DNA of 64,000 nucleotides from Clusia tigrina. Taxonomy: Eukaryota > Arthropoda > Insecta > Diptera > Clusiidae. Shown piece by piece: positions 56,451-64,000 of the stretch (positions within the stretch are counted from its first letter, which is position 1; every line of letters begins with the position of its first letter). Where the stretch lies: contig OV050031.1 in assembly GCA_920105625.2 (NCBI GenBank), positions 219,156,194 through 219,220,193 on the forward strand, written 5' to 3'. A program made the translations under genes and the position numbers. Under the pieces are notes generated by a model. That model saw nothing but the letters and a program-made list of their open reading frames with translations, did no database searches and was not told where the DNA came from.

Positions 56451-56849
56451 TTAGTTTGGGTTGGGGTCTTATTTTGAGCTTCACTTGAGATTTTCTGGCT
56501 TCTATCTTATGTGTTTACCAAATGAGACCTTCCGGTCAAGATGAATGCCACAAATCCTCCGGTCTAAGGGAGGATGGTTTGTCCGTTTATTTATAGAGAG
56601 GGTCAGGGTCCAACCACACTTGGATTCTTTGACCTTAATTCTACAGGTTGCTAGCCAGATTTCCTCAGAATTTTAGGCGTTTTTGAAGTGGACTTATAGT
56701 TGTTAAGAGCCGTGAGTTAGAGCATAAATAACAATAACAACACCAGAGGTGACTGCCTACTAGAATTCATACTCAATAGTAAACTAGAAATCTTTAATGT
56801 GGGCAACCACCCAACCACCCAAGAACTAGGGAAGGGGTATTAGATATAA

Positions 56850-58660
56850 CAGTGGGAACTCTTACTTGAAGGGCTTAGTCCAAAACTGGATTGTGCCTGA
56901 TGAGCCTTCAAACTATGATCACCGAATTATTCAGTTCGATATTAGGGTCCACCAGTCATTAACACAGAACTACCACCAGGAAAACAAACTGGGAGTCCTT
57001 TTCTAGGAACATTATGCACAATATCAATCAGGTAAATGAGTAGGTCCATAAGGAACTCACTCGAACTTGTAGTAGCGGTTGAGAACTAAACAAAATTATA
57101 ATAAACGCCCTATGAACAAAGTCAAATCCATCAGGATTCATCTTGGTGGACTGATAAGGCTGCAAATCTCAGGGTAAATATACGTAGATTATTTAACCGG
57201 GCTAAACGCTTGGGGAAATGGGTGGAATATACGGTGGCAATGACTAAATTAATGGAAATTATAAGTGCCAAACGTATAAGCTTCAGGAAATACTGTGAGG
57301 GTATCACTGACACTCTGGAAGCTAGACGGCTGCACAAAGCTGTAGCAAAAGGACACATCATCTCATCGTTCACTCTTAGGATGGTGAAAATGAGGATGAA
57401 AAAGCTATACTTCTTCTGAAAACTCAATTCCAAGATTCCTTTGTATACAATGAAGATGGGAGTGGTGCTGGCGCAGTACACAGACTCAGAAATGAGGTCT
57501 GGGCTACCGCAAAATCCATATGTACTGGTGACCGGCTAAAATGGGCCATCAATAGCTTCAAACCATTCAAGTCCCCAGGGCAAAAGTGGATCGATCTCAT
57601 CTTCCAACCATTATTAAAAATCATTAGGAGCAGTCTGGCACTGGGGTATATACCAGGCCTATGGAGGTGGGCTAATATTGTTTTTATCCCGAAGTCTGGG
57701 AGGAAGAATCCACTTCATCCCAAATACTTCAGGCCAATCTCCCTAACCTCTTTAATCCTGAAAACAGCTTTAAAGGTCCGTGATAACTACATCAGAGCAC
57801 GGATTCTTGGGCATGCACCCCTTCATCCGAACCAGCATGCATATAGTGCCGGCAGATCTACTGAAACTACTCTGCATCACCTGACAGAAACACTCCAGCA
57901 AGCTCTCGAGGATAATATGGTGGCGCTAGGGGCTTTCTTGGAAAGGAGGCAATTGGATAGAGTAAAGCTGAAAACCAGAACAGCCGAAGTATTAGCGGAT
58001 GTCCCCAGGGTGGAGTACTATCTCTCATAATGATCAGCTATGAAGCGGTTCCCTGGGCTAAGAAAGCAAGACAACTAACCTTTGCGCAAGCATTAGCTAA
58101 GGTACAAAAGCTTGCTGGCGTCTGTATAACTGGGGCTTTGAGAGCTTGTCCTAGAGCCGCCCTGGTCGTCATATTGGAACTTACACCCCTGCATATATTT
58201 GTGGAAACACAACAAAAGAGGCCTCTATATATAATGACGAAGACCGTAAATGGTCGTGGAAGTCTCATCGGGCGTCAGATGGTCGAAACACTTCACAAAC
58301 ACTCGGTACAGCTTCATTAAGATGTCTTAAAAAGAGTGGAGCTAAAAAACGCATGGAAAGGTCTCAGCAAAACCTACAGGTTAGATCAGTCCGCTATCAC
58401 CTGGTATACCAACGGGTCTCTCTCCGAAGAGTGTTCTGGCGCGGGGGTATTTGGCCCAAAACACAAATACTATGAATCAATAGGAAGTATACTAACATCT
58501 TCCAGGCCGAAATCCACGCTATTGAGAGATGTGCACAATTCAATATTGAGAAAGGATATGAGCATTGTAATTTTCGACATTGTCCAGTCCGTTGGATAAT
58601 AAGCAATGCGAAGGATAAATATGCATTGAATAACGGCTGAATGGGGGGTAGTTGTTTTAT
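56850..58660 (+). mobile_element. Decayed Jockey-like ORF2 with internal RT deletion
   Basis: Plus-strand order starts with the endonuclease end (WIVPDEPSNYDHRIIQFDI). A linker follows (RVNIRRLFNRAKRLGKWVEY; EARRLHKAVAKGHIISSFT), then early RT motifs (FKPFKSPGQKWID, IVFIPKSGRKNPLHPKYFRP, ISLTSLILKT, HAYSAGRSTETTLHHLTETL). At about 57945 it jumps to late RT sequence (EVLADVPRVEYYL), so the catalytic core is deleted. Then come KKARQLTFAQALAKVQKLAG and an RNase H start (ITWYTNGSLSEECSGAGVFG). This is one of the longest retroelement relics in the window. Confidence 0.8.
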
Positions 58661-58919
58661 CATTCTACCTGTTATTTGGTCATGTCCCGGAGCTTTTCTT
58701 AAGGTTTAAGTCTTTGTAGACTACTTGAAAAACGTTTTTCTTTTTTATTACGATGCATATTCGATTTTGCTCCGTAAACAATGTCTGAAATTGGCAGTTC
58801 GTTGTTGTCTGGTTTAGGATAAATACTCCTTTAAGATGGTGTGCGAATAGGATACCTTTTTCAATCTCACTCCGTGCCCAGTTCTCATCTCTTAATCATA
58901 GAGGCGGATCTGTGACGAC

Positions 58920-59100
58920 GGGGCGCTTTAAATTTGTCGCTGCTCGCCACAAGGAACAGTCATGGATAATGTTGGGGATAGGTTTTCAACTGTACTGCTG
59001 TAATTCTTTCACTTTTGTCGCTGTGAGGAATAGTCAGTGGGTAATGTTGGGGAGGAGTTTTCAAGGTACTACTGTAATTCTTTCACTTTTGTTGATTTGA
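58920..59100. repeat. Tandem duplication of about 80 bp
   Basis: Two units carry GTAATTCTTTCACTTTTGT, CAGTCATGGATAATGTTGGG (CAGTGGGTAATGTTGGGG in the second) and TTTTCAA. There is no coding potential beyond repeat-derived frames. Confidence 0.75.
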
Positions 59101-60124
59101 GGATCGGTGGAAGGTTTCTGGAGCAGCATGCCAGTTGTTTTTTAAAGGTTTGATCTGGATAGTTTCCATTGTATTGCATCGATATATTTAAAATAGAATA
59201 TTGGAATTGGAATCATTATGCTTTGGTCTCTCTTTGATGGAGTGGCTACTTTAGCCCCTACTAGTATCAACTGATTAAATGTAATATAATATAATTTTAT
59301 TATTAACAACAAAAAGAACAGTTCTTTAGGCAGATATTCCTAATTTTTCTCCACTCTGCTATAGTTCAGTATACAAGATATGAAAGAGTACTAGAGGCAC
59401 CTCTTGAATCTTCACAGTACTCTTTATCACGTACGAGTATAAAGCATGTAAATGCACCCATCATTCTTTCTATCATTCTTGGAAGAAAACTGTTTGTTCA
59501 CCTGCCATGTTGCAGTCACGTCCGGCTCTGTAGCACTTATCTCTAAGCAAACGTTTGTTTCTATGATGAAATTGGTGGTGATATAAATTCATACCAGAAT
59601 GTTGAAGATCTTTGTTCTGCTTGTGTGTTCTTTCGAAGGGTCCAATTATTGTCTCTCCTCTCTCTATGCTGCACCTGTTCTGACTACCCTGGCACACAAT
59701 CATTTAAACACGAAATAAAAGCAATGTTAAATGTCGCTTGTTGATGTTTTGTTTACATCCGCCGGCCAAAGTGTGTGATAATGAAATCAAATATGCTGAG
59801 ACAGGTAAAATTGTACTCAACTGCTCAGCATTTCGTTATGTTCCCAGGCATTTGTCTGTTGTGAAGTGGGAAAAACTGGCAAACAATCCGCTACAAAAAA
59901 TATGAATGGTAATGATAATAAAAGTGCGACAAAAGACAATCAACGGAAAGGTGAAAGGTATCTCAAAGTCGTCAACGCAAGCACACGAGATGCACTCGCA
60001 GAGATAGAGTTTGTTGTTGTTGTTGTTGTTTTCTTTATTTAGTGGTAATGAAAATTACATGTTGTTATGTAGAATATACATTTTTCTTATTATTTTTAGA
60101 GTTATTATGAATTTTGGGTGCAAG

Positions 60125-60158
<34 letters not shown>

Positions 60159-60400
60159 CAGAGATGTTAAGTAACTGCGGAAATAGGAAAGAATTCTTGA
60201 GAAAGTTATAATTAAATTATAAAATAAAAATGAATTTAAAAAGCATCTTAACGTTTATGCAAAAGTGATGTAAGTGCCGCTTGTCTGGCCTGAACTGTGC
60301 GCTGGAGCATTGTACGCTCGAGCGCCAAGGCGGGAATGTCTGTCTGCATTAATCTGTATCAGACATGGAAATTATTCTTAATGCCGGTGTTACATGAGAG
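59101..60400. other. Unique intergenic sequence with microsatellites
   Basis: A GTT run lies at about 60010-60030 and a CA run at about 60130-60158. A small frame at 59473-59703 (minus) has no recognisable motif. I see no gene. Confidence 0.45.
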
Positions 60401-62680
60401 TACACTGGAAAAAATAATCAGTCAGCTTCTCCTATGTGGGAGCGAGGGAAGTTATGTGCAAAATAGATAATAGTGTCAAATACATAATTGGGTACTTTCA
60501 ATTACTTGACCAGTCAAATTCCAATACTCAGGAATCCTAAGTTCTAATTATTCCCTTTAGCTTCACGGTAAAGGAATTGATCACCATTTTGATTCATTGA
60601 AGTATTGAAAAAGTTTTAATTACATTTTTAAATACTTTTTTATATATACATATTTCTTTTGTCTATTCAAACATTTAATTACATTTTTAAATACTCAAAC
60701 ATATATAATTAATCTTTTTCAAATCAAACTTTTAATTACATTTTTTAAGTATTTAATTATTGGTATGATTATTTTTTTCAATTCAAACTTTTAATTACAT
60801 TTTTAAATACATAATTATTGGATAAATTTAATTCCATTACCAGTCAAATTCCATTACTCAAGCTCTAATTATTCCCTTTAGCTTCACAGTAAAGGAAGGA
60901 ATCGATAAACTTCTTGACTTATACCAATAATTAAAAAAAAATTTTAATTGCATTTTTAAGTACTTAATTATATATTTATTTTTTTCAGTTCAAATTTTTA
61001 AAGACTTAAGTATATATTTGTAAGTTTTTTCAAACAAACTTTTATTTAAATTTTTATCTATATATGCTATATACTGTAATTTTTTCAATTCCTTGGTACT
61101 TGGAAATATAATCATGTTCACATTTTCGAATATCAAATTTATAATTTGATTTCAATTGTTAAGTAAGGAATTCATTATGTAATCAACATTTTACAATTCC
61201 AATGAAATAAAGTTTAATTTGTAATTGAAGCTTTAAAAATCTGTGAATTGTAATTCAAATTTAATAATCCTCTGAAATGTGTTTTGGAATTGATTTCAAT
61301 TCTTTCAATATCCAATTATAATTCAATATATAATCATATCAATATATACCGTATTCAATACAAGTACATATCACATAATCTATCTTAATCAATTACTTGA
61401 CGAGATATGGTAATTTGTAATTGAAATTGAGAAAAAGTCCGAAATGCCGCTTTGAATCGATATTAAAACTTAACTCATAAATTCGATATGTAATTAAAAT
61501 AGAGAATCCCAGTATTGGATATTTGGATTTGTAATTGAAATTTCAAGAAATTGTTATTTTATGATTTGAAGTTCGAAAATCCTTTGAAAAGTAATTGGAA
61601 TTCATTTCTGTTCTTTAGCAAGGAATTCGTTATGTAATCACAATTTTTCCATTACAATCCCATAGGCCATTTGTAAATAAAATTTGGTTATCCAATTTGT
61701 TTGTAATATTATTTTAATTAATTTGAATTTATTGGTAAGAATTTGGTTCCGTTATCCACTTTTTTCAATTCCATTACATAAAGAAGGAATTATAAGTTTT
61801 AATTAAAATTTTCGAATACTTTTGTAATGTGATAAATTCCCTTTGATATTAATTGGAAATCCAATTCAAGCAATTTTTCATTCCATATGAAGGAATTTTA
61901 AGGAGTTTGTACAAAGGAATTGTAATTGATATTTCATATTCATAATTACATATTATTTTGTTCTCAATTCATTGGTTAAATTGTATTTGGCGAGTGAATG
62001 ATAATGAATTTCATAGGTAATCCATTTTTTTCAATCCATTACATAGGGAAGTAAGTTATAATTAACATTGTCGAAATCTTTAGTAATATAATTGGTTTTA
62101 CTTTCCTTTCAAATTAATTGAAAATGTAATTAAAAATCCATACCAAGGAATTGTAATGCCTTTATAATAGTACAAAGATCTGGAAATTGATATTTCATAT
62201 TCATAATTACATTAAATAAAAATATAAAAAATTAATTAAACTAATTAAATGTTATTTTAAACCCAATTCTGTAGTTAAATTGTTCTTGTTGATTTCCTGA
62301 TTCCTTGTCGATGACAACAATGCAAATACATTACAAAGCAATACGTTATATTACAAAAAGCAATTAAAAACTGTAATTCCTGAAATGAAATTCATGAAAA
62401 CATCATTTAGCATATTAATTCCTATTAAGGAATTGAAAAGTAATCAATTTAGCACGTCAATTGCTTTTAAGTAATTAAAAGTAATCAATTCCTTTTGGTA
62501 ATGTTGATGTAATTGTTTATAAATTACAAAATTTAATTGAAAGGTTTGCCTGCTTCTATAGTAATAGTAAGTAATGCATTCCTTTTTAGTAGAATTTGAG
62601 TAATTGATTAGAAAAATGGCCTTGGAAAAAAATAAGCTTGTAATGAAATTGAAAAAGTAATTCAATACTTGGACGTAAGT
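60400..62680. repeat. AT-rich degenerate tandem region
   Basis: The sequence is dominated by diverged units of TTTTAATTACATTTTTAAAT plus ACTTAATTAT, and later of AATTCCATTAC- and GGAATTGTAATTGA-type words. No coding sequence is supported; open frames are short and AT-driven. Confidence 0.7.
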
Positions 62681-62689
62681 TCAAGTAGG

Positions 62690-62830
62690 TAGGTAGGTAG
62701 GTTTAAGTGGCTGTCGGGAACACGGACACTTGCCCAGAAGACTCACTTGGACGTAAGTGCAAGTAGGTAGGTAGGTAGGTTTAAGTGGCTGTCAGGAACA
62801 CGGACACTTGCCCAGAAGACTTACTTAGAC
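62690..62830. repeat. Tandem pair of a retroelement-tail-like 73-bp unit
   Basis: Two units begin with TAGGTAGGTAGGTAGG and continue TTTAAGTGGCTGTCGGGAAC and CACTTGCCCAGAAGACT. The TAGG run is the complement of the CCTA runs at the 3' ends of plus-strand elements here (for example 45280-45292), so these may be two truncated minus-strand 3' ends. Confidence 0.6.
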
Positions 62831-63499
62831 CCATTGTGCTAACAGAACGTAGGGGATAAAAAGTTTACTTCCTGAGAATCTTTGTGGAGCCGAGAATCTA
62901 TGAGAGTATGACGATTCTCAACAAGTTCTTTATGTTGTTTGATTTGAGATCGAAGTAAATGATTGTCAATTACAACTCCTTGTAGTGAAATGATAATATT
63001 CATAATATCAATTGCTGCTAAGGAGTTGGTAGACTGACTCTTATGGTCAAAATGAGTATCATCACCAACCTGGCATGCACGTCTGGAGGATCTGAACACT
63101 ATGCAGCTCATAATCAGCCAGTCTAACCTAATCTAACCTATCTTCTTATGACTTTGAAGGAAGCTAAGAACTTTCAAAGATAGAACACCATTGTTTTCCC
63201 TCTTTCTTTCATCTCTCACCTCTTCGTTGCTCATATTTTCGACGAGAATTATTTTCTATCTGTGTGGAGTACAATTGTCTGATGTTCTGAGTTCTCCAGG
63301 AGGCCAGTGATCTTCAATACATCCCAACATACTTGGACACCGGAAAGAGTAATCACATATTTTTGAGTACGATTAAAAATGAGTTTTCTTCAAGTGTCTC
63401 GCCTCTATCTCCGACCCCTCAGTGACTATTTGTGGGGAGTGTTTAAATTGCATTCCAATTAGAATGCTTCTTTGTTACACATTCCAATCCAAGTCATTG
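62831..63499. other. Unassigned sequence
   Basis: A minus-strand frame at 62839-63111 has no motif. CTAACCTAATCTAACCTA at 63122-63140 resembles a retroelement 3' tail on the plus strand. No gene is supported. Confidence 0.4.
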
Positions 63500-63950
63500 T
63501 GTGAGTAAGCCTAAAGTGGATCTTCCTGTATTTGCATAGGAATTTTTTGGGAACTGTAAATTTCTTTCGAATGGCACCAAACCCCAAAAAAAGGTTCCCA
63601 AAGAAACTGTTAACAGTACTTCAGGCGGTGCTCTGGTTTACTTCTCCTTTGATATGCAAAACAACGATTTTGATTGATTGTTCCCATAACGAATGGCTCA
63701 GACTTTTAATTGACCTCAGTATAATGCTCCACAATGTGGACTCACCCAAATACTCCGCTTTATACCTATTCTCAAAGAATTTACAAGTATTCTATTTATG
63801 GAAGATTTACATAATTAACAAATGGTCAAAAATTGTGTGGAGAAACTCTGGGGAAGAACGACACCTTTTGCAGAACCCAGCAAGAGTGGAGAAGACGTGG
63901 ACATAGAGGAGAGACACAACAACACAAAAATAACTTAATTCATGGCAGAC
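63500..63950 (+). pseudogene. Possible LTR-retrotransposon pol fragment
   Basis: The frame at 63532-63906 starts RNFLGTVNFFRM, reminiscent of the RT to RNase H connection of Ty3/gypsy-type pol (LRRFLGTVNFYRRF-like), with HNVDSPKYSALYLFSKNLQV further on. Frame quality is poor and no LTR is visible before the window ends. A weak assignment. Confidence 0.3.
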
Positions 63951-64000
63951 CTACTTTTGTCAGTTCTAAACAACAATAGTGACCGCCGCAGCACCACCAC

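Overview
This is nuclear DNA from an insect, most probably a higher fly (Diptera, Cyclorrhapha; a tephritid fruit fly or close relative). Evidence: the triosephosphate isomerase is very close to the Drosophila protein and has the same 247-residue length; introns are mostly either about 60-90 bp GT-AG introns or long ones filled with repeats; and the transposon flora (Jockey-like and RTE-like non-LTR elements, mariner/Tc1, hAT MITEs, a Helitron) fits such genomes. There are no bacterial operons, rRNA, CRISPR arrays or viruses. Most long open frames are decayed retrotransposons or tandem repeats.

Host genes. (1) 8055-9086 (-) and 13134-14192 (-): two three-exon paralogues encoding secreted or membrane proteins with a four-cysteine C-terminal domain resembling the insect DM4/DM12 family. 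(2) 19510-25049 (-): a seven-exon, cysteine-rich 918-residue protein resembling insect DUF4788/DUF4776 proteins (possibly two adjacent genes). A 108-codon ORF of unknown status lies beyond it at 18866-19192 (-). (3) 30178-31076 (-): Tpi, two coding exons. (4) 32009-32124 (-): an apparent terminal exon of a gene whose other exons I could not find. (5) 38310-42188 (+): a three-exon single-SH2-domain adaptor with a cysteine-run N terminus; its last codons lie in a tandem repeat. (6) 42731-51372 (-): a seven-exon gene whose C terminus resembles the mitochondria-eating protein (MIEAP/SPATA18) C-terminal domain, convergent with the SH2 gene. Its 5.1-kb intron is packed with transposons and may hold a small plus-strand exon (43743-43871).

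I built the exon models by hand from splice consensus and reading-frame phase. Every junction in genes 1, 2, 3, 5 and 6 keeps frame, which is good internal support but is not transcript evidence.

Repeats. Non-LTR 3' ends (RNase H domain plus a Cys-rich zinc-knuckle-like tail) occur in at least five families with two or more copies each. Two copies of a 192-bp hAT-type MITE each lie in a non-LTR ORF. Other elements are an internally deleted mariner, a 657-bp Helitron-like element, a Tc1 relic, RTE relics, and tandem arrays with periods of about 21, 25, 30, 36, 43, 57, 75, 125 and 145 bp plus CT-rich and AT-rich tracts. The most striking structures are a 153-bp near-perfect foldback formed inside one retrotransposon copy (5820-6136), other inverted repeats (10407-10567, 20986-21350, 27855-27947), and a 25-bp expansion inside a retrotransposon Cys-rich tail (47541-47740).
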